The notes beneath the pieces are model-generated. The model saw only the letters and a program-made list of their open reading frames with translations, ran no database searches and was not told the DNA's origin. A program made the translations under genes and the position numbers. Below are positions 9,443 to 17,783 of a stretch of 64,000 nt of DNA, piece after piece. Positions within the stretch are counted from its first letter, which is position 1; each line of letters starts with the position of its first letter. The stretch covers positions 62,001-126,000 of the forward strand of contig CAIQCK010000121.1 in the NCBI GenBank assembly GCA_903870275.1, given 5' to 3'. Source of the DNA: an uncultured bacterium (GTDB taxonomy: Bacteria; Verrucomicrobiota; Verrucomicrobiia; CAIQCK01).

Positions 9443-9817
9443 CTAGGCCGCGGCGGGCGCGGCTTTCAGTTTCTTCTTCGCCAGTTCCACAAGCTGGGTA
9501 AACGCGCCGCCATCGCGCACGGCGATGTCGGCGAGGACCTTGCGGTCGAGAGCCACTTTGGCCTTCTTCAAGCCGTTCATGAAGCTGCTGTAGGAAATGC
9601 CCTGGCTGCGGCAGGCGGCGTTGAGCCGGATGATCCACAGGCCGCGGAAAGCGCGCTTCTTGGTCTTGCGGTCGCGGAAGGCGTAGACGAGGCCGTGGTT
9701 GACGGATTCCTTGGCGTAGCGGAACAGCTTGCTGCGGTTGCCGCGATAGCCACTGGCCATCTTGATGCGGCGCTTGCGGCGCTGCCGGGAAGCGGGTGCG
9801 TTGGTTGCGCGTGGCAT
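9443..9817 (-). CDS. rplT: 50S ribosomal protein L20
   Basis: 124 aa. The central block KMASGYRGNRSKLFRYAKES, AFRDRKTKKRAFRGLWI and LNAACRSQGISYSSFMNGL is characteristic of L20, a 23S rRNA-binding early assembly protein. It follows rpmI by 14 bp. In other bacteria L20 also represses its own operon by binding the leader; no such leader structure can be assigned here beyond a GC-rich inverted repeat between infC and rpmI (about 10070-10110). Confidence 0.97.
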   Translation of the reverse strand: MPRATNAPASRQRRKRRIKMASGYRGNRSKLFRYAKESVNHGLVYAFRDRKTKKRAFRGLWIIRLNAACRSQGISYSSFMNGLKKAKVALDRKVLADIAVRDGGAFTQLVELAKKKLKAAPAAA

Positions 9818-9831
9818 GGTGTGTGTTCTCC

Positions 9832-10047
9832 TTAACCGCGATGTGAATAGGGCATGGCCTGCAACACGCGGTGCGTGTCGGTCTTGTCAATGACGACCTC
9901 TTGGCCGAGCCGGCGCAGGCGCTTGGCGTTCTTGCTGCCCGCCAAATGGCGCTTGCCGGCGTGATGGCGCATGACTTTTCCGTTGGCGCTGATCTTGAAC
10001 CGCTTCGCCACGGACTTCTTCGTTTTAGGTGGTTTGAATCTTGGCAC
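9832..10047 (-). CDS. rpmI: 50S ribosomal protein L35
   Basis: 71 aa. MPRFKPPKTKKSVAKRFKI, KRHLAGSKNAKRLRRLGQE and the very basic composition are typical of L35, here slightly longer than the usual 64-66 residues. It sits between infC (77 bp upstream) and rplT (14 bp downstream) in the conserved translation operon. Confidence 0.97.
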   Translation of the reverse strand: MPRFKPPKTKKSVAKRFKISANGKVMRHHAGKRHLAGSKNAKRLRRLGQEVVIDKTDTHRVLQAMPYSHRG

Positions 10048-10124
10048 TGTTTTCTCTCTTTCAAAATGAAATCCGCAGCCCGCTCAGCCTGTTCGCCTCG
10101 CCGCGGCTGCGAATCTCGCGTACG

Positions 10125-10838
10125 TTATGATGTTTTCTGACTCTGCGCCCGATTAAAAGCAATTTCCATCGGTGACAATGGCGCGCGACCGGCCGGACTC
10201 GGACTATGGGCCGGCGCGGGCGGCGGCACGGAACTCGACGCGGCTTTCACTTCGACAGCCATCACGCGACCGCCGTTTTCCGGTTGTCCGGCGACGGCAC
10301 CTTCGGACCCCGGGGGCGGCTTGACTTTGCTGCTCAACGGGCTGATGACCATGTGAATGCTTCGGCCAATCATCTTCGGCGCCGACTCAACCACGCCATG
10401 CGTCACGACTTCCTTCGCCAGGCGTTGCATGATCTGCATGCCCAGCTCCTGGTGCGCCATCTCGCGTCCGCGGAACATCAGCGACACCTTCGTCTTCATG
10501 TGTTTCTCCAGGAAGTCCAGCACGTGCCGGACCTTGATCTGGTAATCATGCTCGCTGATGTTGACGTGGAACTTCACCTGCTTGATCCGCCACGCCGTCG
10601 AGTGCTTTCTGGCTTCGCGTTCCTGCTTGGTCTGTTCGTAACGGAATTTTCCGTATTCGAGCAACTTGCAGACCGACGGAGTCGCGTTCGGTGAAACCTC
10701 GACCACATCGAGGCCACGCTGTTGGGCAAGTGCCAGCGCATCGCGCAACGGCATCACACCCAAATGTTTCCCGTCATCGTCGATCAACCGCACCTCACGG
10801 GCCCGGATGCGGTTGTTAATCCTAACGAAGGTGGCTAT
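10125..10838 (-). CDS. infC: Translation initiation factor IF-3, with ATA start codon
   Basis: 237 aa from the proposed start. The universally conserved N-terminal segment RINNRIRAREVRLIDDDG lies upstream of the first ATG/GTG/TTG in frame (GTG at 10793), so a conventional start would remove it. The frame is open only back to 10862, and the codon at SD spacing is ATA at 10838: AGGAGG (10845-10850) ends 6 nt before it. Rare start codons (AUU, AUC, AUA) are known for infC because IF-3 rejects them, giving autoregulation. The N- and C-domains end near residue 175; a Pro/Ser/Ala-rich tail of about 60 aa follows. It is the first gene of the operon with rpmI, rplT and pheS. Confidence 0.93.
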   Translation of the reverse strand: MATFVRINNRIRAREVRLIDDDGKHLGVMPLRDALALAQQRGLDVVEVSPNATPSVCKLLEYGKFRYEQTKQEREARKHSTAWRIKQVKFHVNISEHDYQIKVRHVLDFLEKHMKTKVSLMFRGREMAHQELGMQIMQRLAKEVVTHGVVESAPKMIGRSIHMVISPLSSKVKPPPGSEGAVAGQPENGGRVMAVEVKAASSSVPPPAPAHSPSPAGRAPLSPMEIAFNRAQSQKTS

Positions 10839-10850
10839 AAGCCACCTCCT
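10829..10850 (-). promoter_or_regulatory. infC ribosome-binding hairpin enclosing the ATA start
   Basis: Read on the minus strand, a 7-bp perfect inverted repeat (AGGTGGC / GCCACCT, 10841-10847 and 10829-10835) closes a 5-nt loop TTATA containing the proposed ATA initiation codon. Half of the Shine-Dalgarno AGGAGG lies in the stem. This would let ribosome or IF-3 availability gate translation. Visible directly; the function is inferred. Confidence 0.6.
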
Positions 10851-11167
10851 GAACAGCTTCGTTCATTCGTTGTTTGCTCTCCTGCCATTATTTCCATCGG
10901 GCGTTCCATGCGGTCCTGGAGGAACAGCTCCAAGCTCACCGCCCGGGTCACGCCTGCCGCGGCCACCCACCATTACGGTGCCGGTTAACCGTCAGCGCTT
11001 ATCACCTGCCAGCATATAGGCAACCATTACCACCTGCGCAAGCGGAATCTTGCTGAAAAATGGGAAAGGACAGGCAAATCGCACCCCCTTGGGAGAGGTC
11101 AAAGGCGGCCTTCTTTGGGTGGTTTGCTCTTTTTCTGTTGCAATGAGGTGCGGGAAACGAATGCGGC
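10851..11167. other. infC operon leader and promoter region
   Basis: 317 bp between the IF-3 start region and the PEP-CTERM gene on the same strand. The infC promoter must lie here or upstream. I see no translated homology, no terminator with a T-run and no clear -35/-10 pair. Confidence 0.4.
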
Positions 11168-12118
11168 TCAGTCGATATTCCGCGCGAATACGGGTTTTCC
11201 GCCAAGGCAGTGGCCGTCGCGGTGCGATTTCGTTGACAATTTCACTGACAGCCCCCGGGACTTCGATCCAGCGGGATGCGTCACTCGGCGCCGCCGATAA
11301 TAGAAGAAAAAGACCACGCCGCTTCCGGCGAGAACCAGCCAGGTCGTGTCCGGTTCGGGAACAAACTGGTCCATGGGGGTGGCACCCGCCACGTAGAAGC
11401 CTTGCCCGGCGCCCACGACAAATTCGGACAAACCGACGATGCCGGAGCTGTTGGTCGGGTAATACCAATCATAGCTGTAGCCCAGCCCTGTCCAGGGGAA
11501 GGCATTGCCGCCTAGATAAATCGTGGCCTGCCGGTTGGTGAACCATTGATAATAACTTTCGCTGTAAGTCGCCTCAAACCAGGACGGTCCATTGGTATCG
11601 TGGCCGGACCAACTGGTGTCCGTCCAGGTGCCGCTCAGGGTCCAATTAACCGCTGGACGGAAAAGAGAACTCGCCGGCACCAAAAGCTCCACGGCCATGA
11701 CATGTGAGCCCTTGTTGGTCATGCCCAGCGCCATTTCCCCCCGCATGGTGATGCTGGTCAAATCGGGTGAAAACTCGTTTGTCCGGGCGTTCAAGTATTG
11801 TTTCAATTCCGGCTGGAAAGTGATCCACGCTTCATTACCCGCCGAGTTGGCCATCAAGCCTCCTTGATGGGGCTGGTAAAAACTCGTCCAAACAAAGCTG
11901 CTCATCAGACTGACCGTGTCCAGATAGTTCGTGCCGCCGATGTTGACTATGTTGGCGTCGGAAGAACTCAACAACTGGGCATCCCACGGCAGGGTCGTGA
12001 ACTGGCTGGCGCGCGTGATGGCATCCTGATAGGTGTCCCCGGCTGCGGGAAATGTTCCGGCGGCAAGGAAGATCAAGCCGGCGCCCCAAGCGCCGATCCA
12101 CAAAGCGATCCTGTTCAT
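11168..12118 (-). CDS. PEP-CTERM sorting-domain protein with long C-terminal tail
   Basis: 316 aa from ATG at 12118, chosen because a good signal peptide follows at once (MNRIALWIGAWGAGLIFLAAG, cleavage near AAGD). The middle is a beta-rich, Trp/Tyr/Ser-rich secreted domain with no recognised family. Near the end comes the sorting signal VPEPDTTWLVLAGSG, a hydrophobic span and RRRR, the exosortase/PEP-CTERM tripartite signal. Unusually the frame continues 38 residues beyond the arginines, whereas these proteins normally stop within a few residues; a late frameshift or lost stop is possible. Likely surface or exopolysaccharide-associated; function unknown. Confidence 0.82.
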   Translation of the reverse strand: MNRIALWIGAWGAGLIFLAAGTFPAAGDTYQDAITRASQFTTLPWDAQLLSSSDANIVNIGGTNYLDTVSLMSSFVWTSFYQPHQGGLMANSAGNEAWITFQPELKQYLNARTNEFSPDLTSITMRGEMALGMTNKGSHVMAVELLVPASSLFRPAVNWTLSGTWTDTSWSGHDTNGPSWFEATYSESYYQWFTNRQATIYLGGNAFPWTGLGYSYDWYYPTNSSGIVGLSEFVVGAGQGFYVAGATPMDQFVPEPDTTWLVLAGSGVVFFFYYRRRRVTHPAGSKSRGLSVKLSTKSHRDGHCLGGKPVFARNID

Positions 12119-12342
12119 GCCTGACAAGCGCTGCACTTTGCCGGCGACGACCACAAGCCGCTTGCCCTGGCTCCGGTCTCCGATGTCATTCTGTTTCCCC
12201 GTCAAGGGATTAGTGGACGTCATTGGCGCCTCCATGGCTCGCTCGGCTGTCGTCGGCAGTGTAGGTTTCAGCCCTTGACATGCAAGCTTGAAATCCCCCA
12301 CGCGGCGCTGCTTCTGAAGCCATGAAAACAATGTCAGACTTC

Positions 12343-13569
12343 CTATTTGCGAACGCTCAAACATATCGCATCACCAGCAGCGTTGCGTAGAAACAACCGC
12401 CCGTCCGACAAGGCTGGAACTGTCCAACAGCGACCCGTGAGGACTCGTGCCTTGACCAAGGGCTTGTAGGCATCACTTCTTGCTTCGGCAACCAGGAGTG
12501 TCCCGTCTTCCTGAAGGGCAATCAGTTTCCCGTCCGCCAGGATCAATGTTCCCAAGCTCAGGTCGGATGCCGTCCATCGCACTTCACCCGTTTGCCAGTC
12601 CAAGCAACATATTTGATTGGTCTGTTTGTCATCGAACCCGTAGAGGCATCCTTTCCAGAGGATGCAGTTACCGAGGAAGGTCCGCATGTTCTTGTTTCGC
12701 CAGATTTGAACTGGCTTCCCTGATGAAACATCAAAAAGGGCACAGCCCACGTCGTGGCCGCTTGTGACGAAAAGCTTTCCCTCGTGCACGATCACATCCG
12801 AGGCGTTTTGATCCCAAGTTGTTTTCCAGGGGATTCTCCAAAGAACCTGGCCGCTGTTCACATCAGCGGCCACAACGTCGTGTCCACTGACGCAAGCAAG
12901 ACACTGTTGTGGCCCAATGTTGAAGAGGGTTGGCGAGGAATACCCTGAATATCCCGGACCGTTGTCCCAGATCATCTTGCCCGTCAGCTTGTCCACGGCA
13001 ACACCCGCCGTGCCCACCGCCAAAATCAGCCGGTCATTTGTCACAGCGATCGAACCTGCAAATCCCCACCACACCCGATAATCCGCCTTGGTTGCGGTTG
13101 GCGGCTCGAACTTCTTCGACCACACCACCCGTCCGGTCTGTGCATCCATACAGAAGCAGTCGCCGAATTTGCTGATCGTATAGACCCGGTTGCCATCAAT
13201 TGCCGGTGTGGCCAGCGGACCGCCTTCATACGCCTTGGGATAGAGGTCGCATGGATAGGAATGTTTCCAGATCTCCTTGCCCGTTTCGGCGTCCAGACAG
13301 ACAACGGTGTCAACATTGTCACGGTTGCCCATCGTGTAAACCCGCCCTTTGGCGACGGCGAAAGAAGAGAAGCCTTTCCCCAGAGAAGCCTTCCACAAGA
13401 CTTTGGGACCGTCGGTGGGCCAGGACCAATTCAAGCTGGTTTCGCTGGATATTCCATTTCGCAGCGGACCCTGCCACTGCGGCCAGTCATCGGCTCCGGC
13501 GTTACCGGCGAGCCAGGCTGCCACCAGCATTGAAAATGAAACGGTTGACTGAAGAGTGAATGGGTTCAT
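12343..13569 (-). CDS. Secreted PQQ-like beta-propeller repeat protein
   Basis: 408 aa from ATG at 13569. A signal peptide (SFSMLVAAWLAGNAGA) is followed by DWPQWQGPLRNG, the usual opening of planctomycete/verrucomicrobial PQQ-like propellers. Several blades show the pattern G-x-VY-x(10-15)-C/ALDAxTGKxIW, e.g. VVCLDAETGKEIWKHS and FCMDAQTGRVVWSK. The fold resembles BamB and quinoprotein dehydrogenases, but no dehydrogenase catalytic residues can be identified, so it is probably a binding or scaffold protein in the periplasm. It lies 224 bp upstream of the PEP-CTERM gene on the same strand and just downstream of tRNA-Phe. Confidence 0.88.
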   Translation of the reverse strand: MNPFTLQSTVSFSMLVAAWLAGNAGADDWPQWQGPLRNGISSETSLNWSWPTDGPKVLWKASLGKGFSSFAVAKGRVYTMGNRDNVDTVVCLDAETGKEIWKHSYPCDLYPKAYEGGPLATPAIDGNRVYTISKFGDCFCMDAQTGRVVWSKKFEPPTATKADYRVWWGFAGSIAVTNDRLILAVGTAGVAVDKLTGKMIWDNGPGYSGYSSPTLFNIGPQQCLACVSGHDVVAADVNSGQVLWRIPWKTTWDQNASDVIVHEGKLFVTSGHDVGCALFDVSSGKPVQIWRNKNMRTFLGNCILWKGCLYGFDDKQTNQICCLDWQTGEVRWTASDLSLGTLILADGKLIALQEDGTLLVAEARSDAYKPLVKARVLTGRCWTVPALSDGRLFLRNAAGDAICLSVRK

Positions 13570-13640
13570 GAGTATCTGTGCAATTGTGAATATAAATGGC
13601 GCGCGCAGACTGTTCTTGTCCTGAGTGGCAATAAAGAAAA

Positions 13641-13716
<76 letters not shown>

Positions 13717-13839
13717 ACCCAACGACCACCCATTCCCGCCCGTGGCTGCGGAAAAAGCGTCGGAACCATACCGACTGGCCCGCCCGCCGTCAACAAAACC
13801 ATTGCTTGCCATTTGCTTTCGCGAGGGGAGAATGCGCCC

Positions 13840-15318
13840 ATGACGCGCCTCAAGTCCCTGCCCGAATACATCGCCCGGTTGAAAACCCTCGGCGAAATCC
13901 AGGAGATTGATGTCGAAGTGGACTGGAATCTGGAGATGGGCGCCATCATCCGCCGCTGCTGCGAACTCCAGGCGCCCGCCCCTCTGTTCAATCGCATCAA
14001 GGGCATCGAACCGGGCTTCCGCGTGCTGGGCGCGCCGGCGGGCCTGAGCCGGCGGAACGGACTCGCCCGCGTGGCGCTGTCGCTTGGCCTGCCCGCGACA
14101 ACCGCCGTATGCGACATGATCGAAACTCTCGCCGCCGCGCACGGGAAGCCGCCCATTCCTCCTCGCCGGATCGCGACCAGCCCTTGCAAGGAGCACAAAT
14201 GCCTCGGCGCCGACGTGAACCTGGCGCGCTTGCCCGCGCCGTTGATCCACGAGGGCGACGGCGGCCGCTACCTCAACACGTGGGGCACGATCATCGTCCG
14301 CACGCCGGACGGGCGCTGGACCAACTGGTCCATCACCCGCATCATGGTCACCGGCCGGGACACGATGGCCGGCGGCGTCATCCCGCGGCAGCATCTCGGC
14401 ATGATTTACGCCCAATGGAAGGCGCTCGGCCGCGCGATGCCGTTCGCGCTGGCCATGGGCACCGAGCCGGTGATTCCGTTTGTCGCCGGGATGCCGCTGG
14501 ACGACAACGTCAATGAGGCGGACTTCATCGGCGGCTACCTCGGCGAGCCGGTGGACGTGGTGGATTGCGAAACCGTGGACCTGCAGGTGCCCGCCACTTC
14601 CGAGATCGTGCTCGAGGGAACTTTGTCCGCCACCGAAACCGTCTGGGAAGGGCCGATGGGCGAATACTCCGGCTATCTCTCTCCCAAGGGCGGCATGCCC
14701 AGCCCGGTCTTCCAGGTTTCCGCCATGACGTTCCGCGACCAGCCGATTCTGCCGGTCGTGGCCGCGGGCGAACCGGTCGAGGAAAACCACACCTGCTGGG
14801 GCTTGGCCGTGAGCGCGCAGATTCTTTGGGAGCTGCGCCAGCAGCATTTCCCGGTGGCCTCGTGCTTCATCCCTTTTCAAAGCGCCGCCCACTGGCTGGT
14901 CGTCACGGTGAAACGCTCCGCGTCCGCCGGCGGCCGTGGAGAGGAACTGGTCCATGAGCTGGCGCGAATCCTGTCGCTGTCCCGTGCCGGGTCGTTCGTG
15001 CCCAAGGTGCTGCTGATGGACGAGGACATTGACCCTGCCAACCTCGACGAACTCCTCTGGGCCTTCGCCACCCGCAATCATCCCGAGCGCGGCCAGTTTC
15101 TTTTCCACGACCAGAAGCTGCTGCCGCTGGTCGCGTTCCTTACCGACGATGAGCGAAAAGCCGGACGCGGCGCCAGGGTCATCTACAACTGTTTGCCGTC
15201 GGCGGACTGTCCGCCCGACCGGTTGCCCCGGCGCAGTTCCTTCCGCCACCTCTGGCCCAAGGAGATTCAGGACAAGGTGACGCGGAACTGGAAGCGCTAC
15301 GGTTTTTCGGAACCCTGA
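13840..15318 (+). CDS. UbiD family decarboxylase (prenylated-FMN type)
   Basis: 492 aa from ATG at 13840, preceded by GAGGGGAG. UbiD enzymes reversibly (de)carboxylate aromatic or unsaturated acids using prenylated FMN. Characteristic segments are DGGRYLNTWGTIIV, the Arg in NWSITRIMV (about 167), and EGPMGEYSGYL (about 270-279), where the two Glu correspond to the catalytic pair of the family. Length matches the family. No UbiX (prenyl-FMN synthase) is in the window, so the cofactor must come from elsewhere. Whether it acts in ubiquinone/menaquinone synthesis or another aromatic acid pathway cannot be decided. Confidence 0.92.
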   Translation: MTRLKSLPEYIARLKTLGEIQEIDVEVDWNLEMGAIIRRCCELQAPAPLFNRIKGIEPGFRVLGAPAGLSRRNGLARVALSLGLPATTAVCDMIETLAAAHGKPPIPPRRIATSPCKEHKCLGADVNLARLPAPLIHEGDGGRYLNTWGTIIVRTPDGRWTNWSITRIMVTGRDTMAGGVIPRQHLGMIYAQWKALGRAMPFALAMGTEPVIPFVAGMPLDDNVNEADFIGGYLGEPVDVVDCETVDLQVPATSEIVLEGTLSATETVWEGPMGEYSGYLSPKGGMPSPVFQVSAMTFRDQPILPVVAAGEPVEENHTCWGLAVSAQILWELRQQHFPVASCFIPFQSAAHWLVVTVKRSASAGGRGEELVHELARILSLSRAGSFVPKVLLMDEDIDPANLDELLWAFATRNHPERGQFLFHDQKLLPLVAFLTDDERKAGRGARVIYNCLPSADCPPDRLPRRSSFRHLWPKEIQDKVTRNWKRYGFSEP

Positions 15319-15342
15319 GCCGGAACGATTCAGTTGCTGCGG

Positions 15343-15491
15343 CCCCTCACCCCGGCCCTCTCCCCGCTGACGCGGGGCGAGGGAGAGATTCTCCACCGGG
15401 AGCGCGGGTAAACCGTTCGGTATGCACGAAGGCGAGTGCGGTAGATTTCCCTCTCCTCTCGCTGGCGAGGGGAGAGGGCCAAGGTGAGGGG
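15343..15491. repeat. Inverted-repeat element with CCCTCACC...GGTGAGGG ends
   Basis: Two arms of about 45 bp (15343-15386 and 15447-15491) are imperfect reverse complements; both contain CCCTCACC, GGCCCTCTCCCC and GGCGAGGGGAGAG-type blocks. Translated by chance they give peptides like LTLALSPRQRE, a spurious motif seen in many bacterial genomes at this kind of element. It lies 25 bp after the ubiD stop and may act as a transcript-end hairpin or be a small non-autonomous repeat. Confidence 0.7.
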
Positions 15492-15655
15492 TGTCGTCCA
15501 GAGATGGTGACTGCATCGTTCCGGCTGAGTTTCCGGGGCAGGGGACGGATTCAAACCGTCGAGGCAAAGACAGCGCGCTGCGCTGTCCGCATCCACCTTT
15601 GGCGGAGGGCGTTGCGCAGTCCCTACCGACTTCGGTCTTTGGGTTGAACCCTCGC

Positions 15656-15880
15656 ATTTGGGTTCGTTTCGCTTTGGGCATCGTCAACAATTGCCACGAA
15701 TTTTTTACATAAATCACGAGTTCGCAGTCTGTTGGCGCAGAATTGCGATCTTCTCGATTTGGGTTCGTTTCGCAAAAACATGGTTTTCACGGAGGCTGGA
15801 TTGGAATCGAAATGTTCGCATTCCTTTGGAAAAACGATGTTTTTTGGTTCTGGACGCGGCCGTCATTTGGGTTCGTTTTG
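15656..15880. repeat. Three copies of ATTTGGGTTCGTTT, about 105 bp apart
   Basis: The 14-mer ATTTGGGTTCGTTT occurs at 15656, 15757 and 15865, with spacings of 101 and 108 bp. The DNA between copies is AT-richer than the surroundings and mutually only weakly similar. No gene is recognisable. It resembles degenerate multi-copy intergenic repeats rather than a coding or CRISPR structure. Confidence 0.6.
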
Positions 15881-16031
15881 CACATCTCTTGTAGCGCCGG
15901 CACCCTTGCCGGCCCAACTTCATTTCCCGGACTGAAGCGGCCGACGGCTGTAGCCGCCGACGTAAGGAGAACTTCACCAACCCGGCGTTGGCACGTCCGG
16001 GCCATGAACTTGGTTGTCCCGCACGCTAAAC

Positions 16032-16146
16032 ATGAAGCCGAAGGCTCTGGACTGCTGCGAGCATCGCAGCTTTCGCTGTCAGCCCACCAACGGCGCCAGC
16101 GGCAAAAGCTGTAGTTCCTACAGCAGTCCAGAGCCTTCGGCTTCAT
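16032..16146. repeat. 115-bp element with perfect 26-bp terminal inverted repeats
   Basis: The arm 16032-16057 is the exact reverse complement of 16121-16146 (begins ATGAAGCCGAAGG). The 63-bp interior is itself partly self-complementary (CAGCTTTCGCTG versus CAGCGGCAAAAGCTG). No ORF. It has the form of a MITE-like or REP-like palindromic unit that would fold into a long cruciform or RNA hairpin. Confidence 0.75.
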
Positions 16147-16355
16147 TTGAAGTGCCAGAAACAATGTCGTTTGTGTCTTCCACTACAGCGTAGGACAGGA
16201 ACATCTCTTGACGCAGCTCTGGCTGACAGGTTCATGGATAGGCGGAATCGTTCATCCAGCGCAGCCATTCGTCTTTCCGTAAACCTCCCGATGCAGTCGA
16301 TCCACCTTGCCGCTCCAGCCCTCGTGCAATTGCAATCCACAACGGGTTTCATACG

Positions 16356-16430
16356 GTCGGATTCAGTCGGTTTTGGTCGGTTCCAGTCGGATCTGGTCGG
16401 ATCTGGTCGGATCGAACTGGATTGGGTCGG
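16356..16430. repeat. 10-bp tandem repeat, consensus GTCGGATCTG
   Basis: About 7.5 head-to-tail copies of a 10-mer with consensus GTCGG-WTYNR; two adjacent copies are identical (GTCGGATCTG). Period 10 is kept throughout, close to one helical turn. No coding homology in any frame. It could be a simple satellite or a phased protein-binding array. Confidence 0.75.
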
Positions 16431-16441
16431 TGAGCTGGTGT

Positions 16442-16592
16442 GTAGCGCAGGTTTCCAACCCTCGCCACGTGAAACGTGGTGAATACCGCCGGCTTCCAGC
16501 CGGCAGTGCCCGCGCACGACAATCTGCGTTTCGTTGGCAGGAGACCTGCGGATTGGAAATCCGCGACACGGCAGGTTGGAAACCTGCGCTAC
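16442..16592. repeat. 19-bp exact inverted repeats flanking a Cys/Gly-rich spacer
   Basis: 16442-16460 (GTAGCGCAGGTTTCCAACC) is the exact reverse complement of 16574-16592. Between them lie further small palindromes (CCGCCGGCTTCCAGCCGGC; GCGGATTGGAAATCCGC). All belong to one style of GC-rich hairpin word found repeatedly in this window's gaps. Confidence 0.7.
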
Positions 16593-16937
16593 GGCATGGG
16601 CAGCCCGTTGCGCCTTCTCTCATGGCCGTCTCCCTATATCCCAACTTCATCTGCCTTTCGCCTCCCGGCGCGAATTCAATGTCGGGCGCAGAATATATGA
16701 ATTTTCTCTATACGGCAAGAGAAATTTGCTTATTTTTTGGTAGGTCGCTCTCGCCCGCGCCGCCTCCCCATGCCGGCGCAACGATTGCAGGACGCCCCCT
16801 TTGAACCGTTTGCTCTGGCAACCGCAGCCCCAAAGCGTATGATCGGCCGCCATTCAAGGAGTCGATATGCAGGACTACAAAGAACCAGGAAAAAGACAAG
16901 GGACGAACATGCCTATCGGCCAGCCGCAGGAGAAGAA

Positions 16938-17630
16938 GTGACCCCCAACGCCATGACCCCACCACCGGACAATTCACAGTTGTCCAAGCCACGCAGATCG
17001 AAATTGGCAATGGCGAGTCTTGTCTTGGGAGCATGGGTGCCAATACTCCTCGTTCTCCTCGGCTTCTTGCAGGGGGTGGCAGAGCCTGAAGCGGTAGCCG
17101 GGGCCATTGGTCACGTCATCGTGTATGGCGCTTTTGTGTCTTTTCCAGCATCCATCATCATAGGGATCGTTGCGCTTTGCATTATCCGCTCACACCAGGG
17201 GCAACTTTTGGGGCGGGGATTGGCTATTGGAGGCATCTGTCTGAGTGGGTTGATTGTGTCGGTTGCTTTGTGTGTTTATCCAAGAGTCAACCAATTGCTT
17301 ATTGAGGACGCAATACACGACGCATATTTTCCCGTGGTGGCTGCATTGTGCAAATACGAGGACGACCATCACTCACCCGCCACGAACCTCTCGCAACTAG
17401 TGACGGCATATATTCCAGACATTCCACGCTCACAGTATGCTGATTCAGTTGAATATTCCGTGATTGATAATGGCAGGGGATGGCAGTTCTGCATCCACAG
17501 TCGAGCCTTGTCCACACCACGAATCTACTGTTGCCGTCAACCTTGGCGGTTTACGGAGGAGGAGAAACGACAAATACTGTCTTCATTCCATGTGTGGGCA
17601 GTGCTGAAAGAGGGATCGTTAAAGAAGTGA
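16938..17630 (+). CDS. DUF4190-like membrane protein
   Basis: 230 aa from GTG at 16938, chosen because AGGAG (16928-16932) sits 5 nt upstream; an ATG at 16953 is the alternative. A Pro/Ser-rich cytoplasmic start is followed by two membrane spans (LAMASLVLGAWVPILLVLLGFL and a second near residues 60-85) and a third (LAIGGICLSGLIVSVALCVY), with GQLLGRGLAIGGIC typical of DUF4190-type proteins. The C-terminal 110 residues are soluble and unassigned. The lower GC than its neighbours and the repeat-rich flanks suggest an accessory gene. Function unknown. Confidence 0.65.
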   Translation: MTPNAMTPPPDNSQLSKPRRSKLAMASLVLGAWVPILLVLLGFLQGVAEPEAVAGAIGHVIVYGAFVSFPASIIIGIVALCIIRSHQGQLLGRGLAIGGICLSGLIVSVALCVYPRVNQLLIEDAIHDAYFPVVAALCKYEDDHHSPATNLSQLVTAYIPDIPRSQYADSVEYSVIDNGRGWQFCIHSRALSTPRIYCCRQPWRFTEEEKRQILSSFHVWAVLKEGSLKK

Positions 17631-17642
17631 AAGGTGTCAGCG

Positions 17643-17725
17643 TTCCCGCCGCCAGAGTTGGCGTCCCGCCTCCAGGCGGTGGACTGTCATAATAAAAACG
17701 CCGGCTGAAGCCGGGACACCAGCGC
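17643..17725. repeat. GC-rich hairpin words after the DUF4190-like gene
   Basis: Two short palindromic words (CCGCCTCCAGGCGG and CCGGCTGAAGCCGG) separated by an A-rich stretch follow the stop at 17630. They are the same style as the hairpins at 16442-16592 and may mark the transcript end. Confidence 0.4.
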
Positions 17726-17783
17726 TGCCGGTTGCCGCACACGTTGCTAATGATTTAGACAGCGGTTCAACGCCGTCTTGTCA

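Noticed and set aside
15891..15967. Intrinsic terminator for upstream genes
   Set aside because: The GCCGGC words form short hairpins but lie 570 bp after ubiD and have no T-run.
16356..16430. CRISPR array
   Set aside because: Unit length is 10 bp with no spacers and no cas genes nearby.
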